Of a stretch of DNA of 64,000 nucleotides, positions 20,755 to 31,025 are shown one piece after another. Source of the DNA: Oenanthe sinensis (lineage: Eukaryota > Streptophyta > Magnoliopsida > Apiales > Apiaceae). The position numbers were made by a program, and so were the translations under genes. Position 1 is the stretch's first letter; every line of letters begins with the position of its first letter. The notes under the pieces were generated by a model, which was not told the DNA's origin, ran no database searches, and saw nothing but the letters and a program-made list of their open reading frames with translations. The stretch is taken from positions 10,561,886 to 10,625,885 of the forward strand of contig CM053800.1 of the NCBI GenBank assembly GCA_028671895.1. The letters run 5' to 3'.

Positions 20755-23700
20755 TCACTTTGTGGTTGCAGGGCATAGGTACTAATGAAAAAGTCATGTG
20801 GATTCTAGATAGTGGATGTTCAAGGCACATGACAGGAGACAAGTCCCTGCTGATAAATGTGGTTGAGAAGACCGGCCCAGTTGTAACCTTTGGAGATGAC
20901 AGCAAAGGATTTACTAAGGGTTATGGTAGTCTGGAAGTTGGAAATGTCATCATCGAAAATATCTCTCTTGTTGACGGTCTGAAGCACAACTTGCTGAGCG
21001 TCAGTCAATTCACAGATAAAGGATATAATGTGGACTTCAGGAAGGAAAAGTGTCTGATCACCAACAGGAAAGATGAAAAGCTTGCTCTTAAAGGAGTAAG
21101 AAAAGGAAATCTGTTCGTAGCTGACTTAAACACTGCAAGCAGAGGAGAAGCGAATTGTTTCTACAGTAAGGCATCCTCTGAGTTGAGTTGGTTATGGCAC
21201 AGAAAACTATCTCACCTGAACTTTAAAGCAATGAATTCTTTAGTTAGAAGAGAATTGGTGAGAGGGTTACCACAGATGGAATTCTACCAAGAAGGACTCT
21301 GTGAAGCATGTGAAAAGGGTAAGTCAAAGAAGGCATCACATAGAAGTAAGGACATGTCAAGCATCAGCGAACCTCTCCAGTTGATTCATATGGATCTGTT
21401 TGGACCGGTTAATGTCATGTCAGTTTCGAAGAAGAAATATGCATTAGTGATTGTCGACGACTACTCCAAGTACACGTGGGTGTTGTTTTTGCATTCTAAG
21501 GATGAAGTACCTCAAATGGTAATCGATCACATTAAAAAGATTGAAGTGGAAGCTGGATTGCCTGTGCGGACGATTAGATCAGATAATGGAACTGAATTCA
21601 GAAATACAGTTCTAAATGAATTCTGCACGGAGCAAGGAATTTCAAGACAATACTCAGCCCCAAGAACTCCACAGCAGAATGAAGTGGTAGAAAGGAAAAA
21701 TAGGACTTTGATTGAAGCCGCAAGGACAATGTTATGCCAGTCAAAGCTACCTACATATTTTTGGGCAGAAGCAGTCAACACAGCTTGTTACACTCAAAAT
21801 AGAACCCTGATTAATAAAGATCTAGAAAAGACATCTTATGAGATTATGACCAACAGAAAGCCATCACTGAAGTACTTTCATGTGTTTGGTGGAAAATGCT
21901 ATGTATTGAAAGATGAACATCTGGGCAAGTTTGATGCTAAAGCAGATGAAGGGATTTTCCTAGGTTACTCACTGGAGTCTAAGGCGTACAGGGTATATGT
22001 GATTGAATCTCATAAGGTCATTGAAAGCCTTAATGTAACGTTTGACGACACCAAACTCCCAAGTCTTCAAAAAGATAAAGATTCTGAATCTTTGAAAATT
22101 GAAAATCTATCAGAATACTACTTAGGAGATGAAGACGTACCTGGTGTTGTATCTGGTATCCATGAATACACGAATATTGATAATCCAGAGCAAAGCAGTG
22201 GAAGTGTTGGTAATACCACACAGTCACAGTCACAGTCTGTATTTCAAAATCAGTCTGTTAATGAACCTGCTAGCTCAACTGGTGGATCATCAAATAATGA
22301 AGGCAACAACTCAGGGGGAGGTGAAGAAGGATCAGCTAGTCGCTCTCAACACAACTACGAAGAAGGACAATTATCAAGGGCTAATCTGCCTAGACAGAGG
22401 GTATGGAACAGAGATCATCCCTTTGAATTAATCATTGGTGACCCAGAGAGTGGTGTGAGGACTAGAAGAGCAACGGAGAATGAATGTCTGTACTCTGGTT
22501 TTCTATCAGAAGAAGAACCTAAAAAGGTTGAAGATGCTCTAGAAGATCCAGATTGGGTGATTGCGATGCAAGATGAACTCAATCAGTTTGATAGGCAGAA
22601 AGTGTGGAAACTGGTACCCAGACCTAAAGACAAATCTGTGATTGGCACTAAATGGGTATTCAGGAATAAGTTGGACGGAGATGACATTATTACGAGGAAC
22701 AAGGCCAGACTGGTTGCTAAGGGGTATTCTCAAGAAGAAGGAATAGATTATGACGAGACCTATGCACCAGTAGCAAGACTTGAAGCCATCAGGATGCTTT
22801 TGGCATACGCAGCACATTCAGACTTTAAAGTTTATCAAATGGATGTGAAAAGCGCATTCCTGAACGGGGAGCTGGAAGAAGAAGTATATGTAGAGCAACC
22901 TCCGGGTTTCGAAAACAAAGATTATATGGACTTTGTGTACTTCCTTTTTAAAGCTCTTTATGGACTCAAGCAGGCACCTCGGAAATGGTATGAAACACTA
23001 TCTGAATTCTTAATTGAAAATGGTTTTATCAGAGGTGTTATAGATAAGACTCTCTTTCATAAAATGCATAAAGATGCTATGATATTAGTTCAAGTATATG
23101 TTGATGATATAATATTCGGTTCTACTAATGATGAGCTTTGCAAGAGATTTGCTAAGTTGATGCAGAGTAGGTACGAGATGAGTATGATGGGCGAGCTGAC
23201 ATTCTTTCTTGGACTACAAGTGAGTCAGAAGAAAGATGGGATCTTCATTTATCAGTCAAAGTACATCAGAGATCTTCTGAAGAAATATGGACTTGAAGAT
23301 TCAGCTCCAGCCAAGACTCCAATGCCAACTGCCACAAAGCTTGATGAGGACAAATCAGGTAAATCTGTCGACATCACAAGCTATAGAGGTATGATTGGAT
23401 CTCTACTCTACTTAACTGCAAGTAGACCAGATATTATGTTTTCCACTTGCTTATGTGCACGGTTCCAAGCTAACCCAAAAGAGTCTCACCTTATAGCTGT
23501 CAAAAGAATTTTTAGATACCTGAAGGGTACTCCAAATTTGGGAATTTGGTATCCTAAAGGTACCGGTTTTGACCTAATCGGCTATACAGACTCGGATTTT
23601 GCAGGTTGTAAGATTGACAGGAAGAGTACTTCTGGAAGCTGTCAATTCTTGGGAAGAAGATTGGTCTCATGGTATAGCAAGAAGCAGCACTCAGTGTCTA

Positions 23701-24041
23701 CCTCAACAGCAGAGGCAGAATACATCGCAGCAGGTAGCTGTTGTGCTCAGATCCTATGGATGAGAAACCAACTCCAAGACTATGGCTTTATGTTGAACAA
23801 GATTCCAATATTCTGCGACAACACAAGCGCCATAGCTATAACCAACAATCCGGTTCAGCACTCACGGACAAAGCATATTGATATCAGGTATCACTTTATT
23901 CGAGAGCATGTCATAAATGGAATTGTGGAGTTGCATTTTGTACCCACAGAACAACAACTTGCAGACATCTTCACGAAACCACTAGACGAATCCACTTTCT
24001 CTAGGTTGGTTAGTGAGTTAGGGATGTTAAATTTAAATTAA
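20712..24041 (+). CDS. pol: E2 Pol: protease, integrase, reverse transcriptase, RNase H
   Basis: Open in the -1 frame relative to gag from 20712; no ATG is needed if expressed by frameshifting or splicing. About 1100 residues. Order and motifs: protease ILDSGCSRHMTGD near residue 26 (counted from 20733); integrase HHCC zinc site (HRKLSHLNF to CEACEKGK) near 150-200; integrase core Asp in HMDLFGP near 219, Asp in RSDNGTEF near 282 and Glu in QNEVVERKN near 317; reverse transcriptase YVDDIIFGS near 790; RNase H TDSDFAG near 951 and CDNTSAI near 1030. All catalytic residues I can check are present. Pol processes Gag-Pol, copies the RNA and inserts the DNA. A linker between integrase and RT contains the purine tract TCAGGGGGAGG (22312-22322). 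Confidence 0.96.
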   Translation: MSWTQTSLGAKETLITLWLQGIGTNEKVMWILDSGCSRHMTGDKSLLINVVEKTGPVVTFGDDSKGFTKGYGSLEVGNVIIENISLVDGLKHNLLSVSQFTDKGYNVDFRKEKCLITNRKDEKLALKGVRKGNLFVADLNTASRGEANCFYSKASSELSWLWHRKLSHLNFKAMNSLVRRELVRGLPQMEFYQEGLCEACEKGKSKKASHRSKDMSSISEPLQLIHMDLFGPVNVMSVSKKKYALVIVDDYSKYTWVLFLHSKDEVPQMVIDHIKKIEVEAGLPVRTIRSDNGTEFRNTVLNEFCTEQGISRQYSAPRTPQQNEVVERKNRTLIEAARTMLCQSKLPTYFWAEAVNTACYTQNRTLINKDLEKTSYEIMTNRKPSLKYFHVFGGKCYVLKDEHLGKFDAKADEGIFLGYSLESKAYRVYVIESHKVIESLNVTFDDTKLPSLQKDKDSESLKIENLSEYYLGDEDVPGVVSGIHEYTNIDNPEQSSGSVGNTTQSQSQSVFQNQSVNEPASSTGGSSNNEGNNSGGGEEGSASRSQHNYEEGQLSRANLPRQRVWNRDHPFELIIGDPESGVRTRRATENECLYSGFLSEEEPKKVEDALEDPDWVIAMQDELNQFDRQKVWKLVPRPKDKSVIGTKWVFRNKLDGDDIITRNKARLVAKGYSQEEGIDYDETYAPVARLEAIRMLLAYAAHSDFKVYQMDVKSAFLNGELEEEVYVEQPPGFENKDYMDFVYFLFKALYGLKQAPRKWYETLSEFLIENGFIRGVIDKTLFHKMHKDAMILVQVYVDDIIFGSTNDELCKRFAKLMQSRYEMSMMGELTFFLGLQVSQKKDGIFIYQSKYIRDLLKKYGLEDSAPAKTPMPTATKLDEDKSGKSVDITSYRGMIGSLLYLTASRPDIMFSTCLCARFQANPKESHLIAVKRIFRYLKGTPNLGIWYPKGTGFDLIGYTDSDFAGCKIDRKSTSGSCQFLGRRLVSWYSKKQHSVSTSTAEAEYIAAGSCCAQILWMRNQLQDYGFMLNKIPIFCDNTSAIAITNNPVQHSRTKHIDIRYHFIREHVINGIVELHFVPTEQQLADIFTKPLDESTFSRLVSELGMLNLN

Positions 24042-25603
24042 TTTTTGTTTGCGAGAAGTTGTGTGGATTCACAAGTTATTGAATCTTTATATCCAAAGGA
24101 CTTGTGAAATCCAGTCTAACTTATGAACTCGGGCTTATGAATATCAATATTAATTATCATAAGTATACTAGTTATGCTTTGTGGTAATTATTCGATATAG
24201 CATAAGTAGTTAACTGCTACATAAATGTTTGTAGTTAAAAAGAAGCATAACAGTCTGTGGTTTAGATTTAATTGGTGGATTTCAATGTAATGAAATCTTA
24301 CTGAGAAATTCTATATCAGACAGTTGTGATTTTTGGTGAGAAACTGAGTACTGTCTTGATTATTTAGTTTACTGGCTCTCACTGGTAGAATTTGTAGCAA
24401 TTACATTTCATGTTTTTCTTTTGCATATCTTACTGTATGTTCATTTTATAGTCTGTCTGCTTATTTGATTAACTAAATTGTATTGGGTTGTTTGTTTTAA
24501 ATTTTTTGGAAATCACAAATGCAATAGAGTATGGAACAAAAATTTTTTTTGGTTTTCAAAATCTTTAAACAACCACCAGTAAATATTATATATTTATATG
24601 TCTGTATGTGTAATTCAAATTGAATAATATTTAATTTTTAGTTATTTCTAAATTAAAATTTTAATAATTCTATTTTGGAAATATTAAATTTTTAATTCAA
24701 GAAATCTCTATTTAATTAAGTTTCTGACAATTTGAATTTATGTGTTTTAAATTGTTTGGTAAATGTAAGTTTTAATTTATTTTTTAAATCATCAGTATTT
24801 AAATTACTAATGATTTTCTAAATAAATATTAACTTACATGTGTCGATAGTTGTTAACTATCGGAAATGATTTAAGTTTAAAATGAATATATATTTTGCAT
24901 GTTCCGATAGTTAAGTATGTTTTATTTTATTATTTATAAAATATGCATGCATCGATAGTTGTTTAATATCGGGGAACTTTGTTTTGAAATTAAATTGTTT
25001 AAGTAAATACTCTCCCGATAGTTACAATTATTATAGTTATTATTATTATATATGTACACAGCTTTGCATGTTCCGATGGTTGTGGATGTATATTTTATTT
25101 TATATATTTTATGTGCTTTACACATGTGCACTTCCCGTTAGTTAATACATATATATATACATATTTTTTTGTTTTGTTTTACTCTTCCGATAGTTAGCAT
25201 CGTTTTACAATATACATACACACTCCGACTGTTAGCTTTTATCGGAGTAAAATGATTTTTCTTTCTTCAATATCTACAGTTCTAGGCCCTATTTTACAAA
25301 TCTAAAACCGTAGAAGTGTAGATCTGTTAACTAGGATCATTTCCATACTAATTTTGTTTAGTTTTGTTTCGAAAAATTTTCGAATATTTCGAGCTTTGGG
25401 AATTTTTCTGGGGTTAACGAGAAGTCAAAAAATCAAAATAAAAATAGTGGTGTATTTCAAATCTCTCCTAGTTTATCATATATTATTTTTCGAATTTTTG
25501 GAGAAGTTTGAAATATTGGGTATTTTTGGTTCGTAATCGATTAAACTAAGTTCGTTTTTGTTTCGAAAAAGTTAAAAATTTTGGTAATTTTTACTTGTTA
25601 AAA
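24042..25603 (+). promoter_or_regulatory. E2 pol-env spacer with CCGATAGTTA motif array
   Basis: Non-coding spacer of about 1.56 kb. The first 800 bp are AT-rich and unremarkable. From 24841 to 25247 there are at least eight copies of the motif found in the E2 LTR, such as CGATAGTTGTTAACTATCGG, TTCCGATAGTTA, TCCCGATAGTTA, TTCCCGTTAGTTA and TCCGACTGTTAGC. TA-rich runs lie among them (near 25030 and 25150). The env-like ORF follows about 360 bp later. Internal promoter or RNA element function is inference from the LTR sharing. Confidence 0.6.
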
Positions 25604-28600
25604 ATGGCTGGAATTTTTAATATTACTCGTACGAATTTAGTTGCCGAATATAATATTCAAACCCTACCTGCTGATTATCGGGCTTGGGCGCGAATATTAA
25701 TCGAATATTCTAGGATCAGGCATGCTTTAGTGACAGACGTGCTATTAAATCATAATATGTTGCGTGACTGTTACTGCTCTGCTACTGATTCCTCAGAGGG
25801 TGAAGTGTTGGCTTTTACTTTTCAATTAGGCAATCGGGAAATTAGGGTTACTGAACATGATTTGAATCGTATTCTTCGATTCCCACAGGATAATTTTGTT
25901 CAAAACCCTACACCCGAACAATTAGCTGTTTTCTGTACTTTTGCCAACTACTTCAATTTCGAAGTTCGTGACTTAGGAGAAATGTATAAACACCATTTTC
26001 CTAAGGCATGGAATTTCTTTTTCCATACCATTATTCAGTGTTTTTCCTTTAAGAAGACTAGCACCCATGGTATTCCTTATTTTTATCAAGCTATTGGATA
26101 TGGTGTTGCTAATAATCTTAGGTTAAACTATGGTCATTTGTTAATGCATAAGATTTTAAGCGTAATGGGACTTCCGGATAACAGAAACCTCCAACTTCGC
26201 AATGTGGACTGTTTCTTTCCAAGGTTCTTACAGCTTGTTATTAATGATGTATCTACTAACGATGAAAAGCTACGCTATTATAGTAGTCCTACTTCTTTTC
26301 CTGTGAAGCAGAAGAACAAGATTGCTACAACGTTGCAGAACAACAATGACTATAACAACAACTCACCAGCACTAATGACAGCATTTATGAGGAGGTGTGT
26401 TGTTGACATGGACAGAGAAGTCCCTCTTGGACCACAAGAAGATATTCAAATCCCTGAACAAGATCAAGAACAAGATCAAGTGCCTACCCCTGAATTGGAG
26501 TTGTCACAAGAAGAAAATGTTCAGGTGACCGAAGAGGTACAAGCTACATCTGGAGGAGACTCACTTGGGAATGCTGATAATCAAGATTCATATCATCCCA
26601 TCTCTCTAACAGGTAGTCAAACAGGTAGTCCAACTGAATCCACATCTTCACTGTTTATTAATTTGCAGAATTTGTTTGAAGATACTGGAATGGAACTTGC
26701 TGCTGAGCCCTCTGTGGCATTAGGAACAGGCAATGAATCTGCAAACCAACAGATTATAACCCCTGCCTCAGAACCAAACACTACTCAATCCTTACCGTTA
26801 TCTTCTCACCAACCCCTAAAAAGAAAATTTGTGAGTGAAGGAGATAGTGCCTTAGAAGCACCACATAAGGCAGGTGAGGGAACCCCAACAGCTCTACCTC
26901 TGACTAGAAGGAGATTAGAAGAACCTGAGGTAACTGTTAGCCCATCTATGCCCTCTCAAAAGGACATAGAGCTGAAAAAGGCAAATACACAGTCTCTGGG
27001 GACATCCTCTCAACAGGGTGAACCTATTGAAATTCGCCCGTCAGCCAGGGCATCTGAACGAGTGTCAATAATTGAGCCTCCAACCAAGTTATATGTTGCA
27101 CTGAAAGGAGCACACACACAGGAGGAATTGACGGATATTGCTACTACTGTAGCAGAACCTATGCAGGTAAATCCTGTACAGGTCATGCCTTCACAGGCTA
27201 TTGCGGGAGTCACGGGTCCTTCATTGCTAAACATTACAGGATCCAATGTGATAAGCTCCCCAGGAGGAACATTCCTGGCTCCTCATAAGGAGGTCTCCAC
27301 CACTATTAGTGGAAAGGAGAAGCAACTACTTGGCAATAGTTCTTCGGATGAGCCATTTAGGATTTTCACTGCAGGTACAGAAGACTTGCTGGAGTCAAGG
27401 AGAGTGAGTGAAACACCAACAGAACGACTGAGTGATCATAATTCACCCACACCTCTAAGACCGAGTAAGAGAATTGAGAGACAAACACTTACAGAACCTG
27501 TCAGTGAGACACCTACCAGCCACATAAACACCCTCACAATGCACACACAATCACTAAGTCAAAGGGTTTCTAACCTGGAGACTATTGTCACCGAAATGAA
27601 ATCTGAATTTCACAGCAATGTCATGGAAATAAAATATGTTCAGTACAACATGTTGCAAGATTTACAGAATTTCAAGACGGATATGCAGAAGTTTGTAACA
27701 GATTTGTTTGAAAAGCATCTATCTCAATCTACTCAAATCCCTGCTTCGAAGGATAACACAACTAAGGGGGAGATGATAGTGCGAGAACAAAAAAAAGAAT
27801 CTGGTGCAGAAATGAGGAGTAAAGACAAAGGTAAAGGAAAGTTGGTAGAGGAAGAAGCAAACATCTATTCATCTCAGGGGGAGCAAGATGTACCGCTGGA
27901 GGTCAGGCTGACACTTGAAGAAGGAGAGATATGGGAACCTTCTCATACAGCTCCTACAGCTCAGGAAGATGATGTGTTTGATGAATTCGTAAATGATGCC
28001 GCTTATCAGTTCACTGAAACGGACTTCGTGGAAACATTTGGTTTGCTCGATGCGAATCAATCCATGATAAGGGCATATGAAGTTGCACGCATGTCTCAGG
28101 AGAAAATCAGAAGGGAACACTATAACCACTACATTGAAAGAAGACAAAGGCCGTTGATGTTATCAAGAGAAGGAAGTGCATGGGATCAGGCTAGGAGTCT
28201 TTTGCAGAAACCAGAATTAGGAATAATTCAAAATGAAGATCAAAAAGTTCTGGAAGCACTGCAAGAAGCTCGCAAGAGTCATCCATCAATAAACCAGTTC
28301 TTTCATGCACTAAGACAAACTATCAAGTTGATATTCATCACGACCAACATCAATGGATGGAAGATTCAGATCCAGTTCAATAATTCGACCACAAAGACCA
28401 TTTCTTCGAATTTCATCAAGTTGAGGTCTCTAACAGAATTGTATGTCATGAAGATTAGGACGGACAAGAGATCTCATGTGAATGAACTTCTTACTGATAT
28501 GATTGAAGATCAGATGAGCAAAACAGTAGCTGAAGTTCACACAACTCCTTACACAGTGATATTCTACAAAGACAAGTTGGTTCAAACACTGTGTTTGAGT

Positions 28601-29383
28601 GATGAAAGACTGAGCCTATATCCTCTGAAGCGTCTGAAATATGTTGAAGGGCTTCTTAGGAGTGAAGGACTTAGAACAGAAGAAAAATGGAAAGCTGCAG
28701 AGCGCATTTATGCCTATAGACTTAATGTCTTATCAAGCCAATCTGTAGATATTTCCAAGGTCGGAAGAATAGATCCTTCAAATGGATCTCAACCAAAGTT
28801 GCCTGTGTATTCAAGAGAAGAAGGGAATTGGGACTTTGAAGAAGTCAAGGCAATGACTGAATTTAGAATTAATCATCCAGGGAAGGTGTTCGAATATGCA
28901 GAAAAGCCAGATTTTCCAATTGTCTTTCCAGATTTTGATATAATCAGGGAGACAGAGACAATGGTGCTAAAGGATCCTCCAGCTATCAGGTATAAAAACC
29001 CCAAAGGAAAAACTGAAATAGTTGATATCCACAAGATGTCTTATATGACTTCTAGGGAACTGGGTTTTATACTTGATCAAATCAAGACTTCAACGAACTA
29101 CAAAGACAAATCAGCATTGGCAGAAATCTCTAAGCTTTACATGGAGAAGTTGAGAGCAGAATCATACTACAACACTGATCGGGTTAAAGCAGTACCAAAA
29201 AGTTTGAGTGTTAAAGGAAAGACGAAAATTTTTGAATTTACATTCGAACAAGTTAAGCAGATCAGAAGAGTAGCTGTCTTGCAAACACTTCAGGAAGCTT
29301 TGTCAGATCCAAAGCTAAGTAATATGCTAGAAGAAGAAGCGCTGGATCTAGTGAATGACCAGCTTGCAAGTCTTGTACAATGA
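25604..29383 (+). CDS. E2 env-like protein (ORF3), no membrane segments seen
   Basis: Frame of 1259 residues from ATG 25604 (MAGIFNITRTN); an upstream in-frame TTG at 25595 is less likely. Residues 1-230 form a conserved domain shared with ORF3 of E1, E3 and E4. Its landmarks are LNRILRFPQDNF near 90, PKAWNFFFHTIIQCFSFK near 130, IGYGVANNLRLNYGHLL near 165 and CFFPRFLQLVINDVS near 205. A long Pro/Ser/Thr/Glu-rich middle has basic clusters (KRKFVSEG, TRRRLEEP) that resemble nuclear signals. A coiled coil is likely at about 640-705, followed by a folded C-terminal third. I find no signal peptide or hydrophobic stretch long enough to span a membrane. Such ORFs are conventionally called envelope-like in Sireviruses; the real role is unknown. 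Confidence 0.85.
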   Translation: MAGIFNITRTNLVAEYNIQTLPADYRAWARILIEYSRIRHALVTDVLLNHNMLRDCYCSATDSSEGEVLAFTFQLGNREIRVTEHDLNRILRFPQDNFVQNPTPEQLAVFCTFANYFNFEVRDLGEMYKHHFPKAWNFFFHTIIQCFSFKKTSTHGIPYFYQAIGYGVANNLRLNYGHLLMHKILSVMGLPDNRNLQLRNVDCFFPRFLQLVINDVSTNDEKLRYYSSPTSFPVKQKNKIATTLQNNNDYNNNSPALMTAFMRRCVVDMDREVPLGPQEDIQIPEQDQEQDQVPTPELELSQEENVQVTEEVQATSGGDSLGNADNQDSYHPISLTGSQTGSPTESTSSLFINLQNLFEDTGMELAAEPSVALGTGNESANQQIITPASEPNTTQSLPLSSHQPLKRKFVSEGDSALEAPHKAGEGTPTALPLTRRRLEEPEVTVSPSMPSQKDIELKKANTQSLGTSSQQGEPIEIRPSARASERVSIIEPPTKLYVALKGAHTQEELTDIATTVAEPMQVNPVQVMPSQAIAGVTGPSLLNITGSNVISSPGGTFLAPHKEVSTTISGKEKQLLGNSSSDEPFRIFTAGTEDLLESRRVSETPTERLSDHNSPTPLRPSKRIERQTLTEPVSETPTSHINTLTMHTQSLSQRVSNLETIVTEMKSEFHSNVMEIKYVQYNMLQDLQNFKTDMQKFVTDLFEKHLSQSTQIPASKDNTTKGEMIVREQKKESGAEMRSKDKGKGKLVEEEANIYSSQGEQDVPLEVRLTLEEGEIWEPSHTAPTAQEDDVFDEFVNDAAYQFTETDFVETFGLLDANQSMIRAYEVARMSQEKIRREHYNHYIERRQRPLMLSREGSAWDQARSLLQKPELGIIQNEDQKVLEALQEARKSHPSINQFFHALRQTIKLIFITTNINGWKIQIQFNNSTTKTISSNFIKLRSLTELYVMKIRTDKRSHVNELLTDMIEDQMSKTVAEVHTTPYTVIFYKDKLVQTLCLSDERLSLYPLKRLKYVEGLLRSEGLRTEEKWKAAERIYAYRLNVLSSQSVDISKVGRIDPSNGSQPKLPVYSREEGNWDFEEVKAMTEFRINHPGKVFEYAEKPDFPIVFPDFDIIRETETMVLKDPPAIRYKNPKGKTEIVDIHKMSYMTSRELGFILDQIKTSTNYKDKSALAEISKLYMEKLRAESYYNTDRVKAVPKSLSVKGKTKIFEFTFEQVKQIRRVAVLQTLQEALSDPKLSNMLEEEALDLVNDQLASLVQ

Positions 29384-29573
29384 GAATGACATAATGTATA
29401 TCAGTTCAGGCTAGAGGAACATCCATTCTACATTGTAATTGTTTTTGAAATCTAGAAATGTATAATATGATCCAGAATTTGTTTAATATTAGTTTACCGT
29501 CTTCTATTTACTTTTTCTTGTAAGTTAGTTGAGTTATCCTCTTAAGGAATTTGCTTGTCGAACTCTAACAATC

Positions 29574-29587
29574 AAATAGGGGGAGAT
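29574..29587 (+). promoter_or_regulatory. E2 polypurine tract
   Basis: AAATAGGGGGAGAT ends exactly at the 3' LTR, where plus-strand DNA synthesis is primed. The preceding 190 bp after the env-like stop are non-coding. Confidence 0.93.
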
Positions 29588-31025
29588 TGTAAAGCAAAAT
29601 GTAACGTAAAGTAACATGTAACCGAGGTAACTAACTCAACACTACAAGTCGGTAACTTATATTAAAGTGAAGCACGGAATCGACTGTGAATCGTTTATAA
29701 GTTGAATACGAAAGACCAAGATATTAGAGGAAGCTTTGAAGACATTGAAGATCACTGAAAGAAGTTCATTAATATGTTCAAGCCTCAGTGAAGAATAAAG
29801 TTGAAGTGGTTCAAAGGTTCTGAAGATAAAGAAGGTTTTGCTACAGAGAAAGCAGAAGATTTCAGTGAAGATAAGAAGCACTTCTTAACATGATGGAACA
29901 GGTCAATTGCATAGCAAAGAAGATGTGAAGATCAAGTTCTTGCTAGTCGATTGTGAACCAGACCAGTTGCACCAATCGACAGCACAAAAGAGTTTGAGAA
30001 CTGCATCACTGATTCAGAAGAATTGACCAGATACTGAGATGAGTAACCTAAGTGGTACGTGATTAAGCCCAGAATAAATCAAGGTCGAATTAACCAGGAA
30101 ATATTTATTTGACTTGGTTGCAGTGGAAGAAATTATGTTAAAGGGCTTAACACATTCGAAATATGGCTAAGTGAATGAGACTGCAGAAGCTGTATCCAGA
30201 ATCAAGCTGTTTCGTCTTATTCCTGTTTTGTCCTATTCACCAATGGTTAATAACCATCGGGTGAGTCAAATGGATAAGCAAAGAAAAGCTATGCCACTTC
30301 CCGTTAGTTATTAACTATCGGGTAAAGAAAATAAAAGCAGCCATGAATTTCCGATAGTTGCTAAGAGCATGGAAATTCCGATAGTTAATTTATTGGAAGA
30401 TAATTCCGATAGTTAATATATCTCCGCTAGTTGCTCAGTTTGAAATAATTAATTTTATTTCATGAATTGTTTTAAGTGTCCGATAGTTATTTTACAGACT
30501 CATCGATACTTAACAATTACTCAGAAAATGTTCCCGATACTTAAGAGTAAACAGAAGTGAAGAAGCAACTTATTTACTTGGCACAAAATGGGCCACGTAT
30601 CAAGAGTTGAAAAAGTCTACACAAAAAGCAGCAAAGCATCGTCTTTGAGATTCATTCAGTTAACAGACGAAGATACACAGAGCAATTTAAGAGAGAAACA
30701 CAGAGAGCATTCAAGAGAAGTAAACACAGAAGCCATTAATTTTGTACTCAGCTGTTGTTACTTTGATTGTTCTTATTAAAGCTTGTAATCTAACTGATGT
30801 ACTAGTGAATCATTGTAACTAATCGAAAGATTAGATTTGTGGAGCACCTCAGGGTTTATATAAATCAAAAGATATATTCCCCGAACTGTTGTGTTATTGC
30901 ATACCTTGTGTTTGATTTAATAACTGTTCGAACTGTATTAAGTCCATCAAGAACCATTCCGCGAATATTTTATAAATTGGACAATATCGTATTCAACCCC
31001 CCTTCTACGATATTTGGGACTAACA
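29588..31025 (+). repeat. E2 3' LTR
   Basis: 1438 bp, same length as the 5' LTR and nearly identical; the two visible differences are transitions. It is followed by the GAGAG target copy and the resumed E1 gag frame. Confidence 0.97.

Larger units (their letters stand above)
16613..31025 (+). mobile_element. E2: intact, young Sirevirus-type Ty1/copia element
   Basis: A 14,413-bp element with two 1438-bp LTRs, canonical primer-binding site, intact gag, pol and env-like frames and a polypurine tract. The target duplication GAGAG is at 16608-16612 and 31026-31030. Comparing the LTRs by eye I see only two differences (an A/G near 16763 and a T/C near 17510). It sits inside E1 gag in the same orientation. 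Intact frames plus near-identical LTRs indicate a very recent insertion that may still be autonomous. Confidence 0.97.

Noticed and set aside
25604..29383. Interpretation of ORF3 as a viral envelope glycoprotein
   Set aside because: No signal peptide, no transmembrane span and no cysteine-rich ectodomain were visible in any of the four copies.
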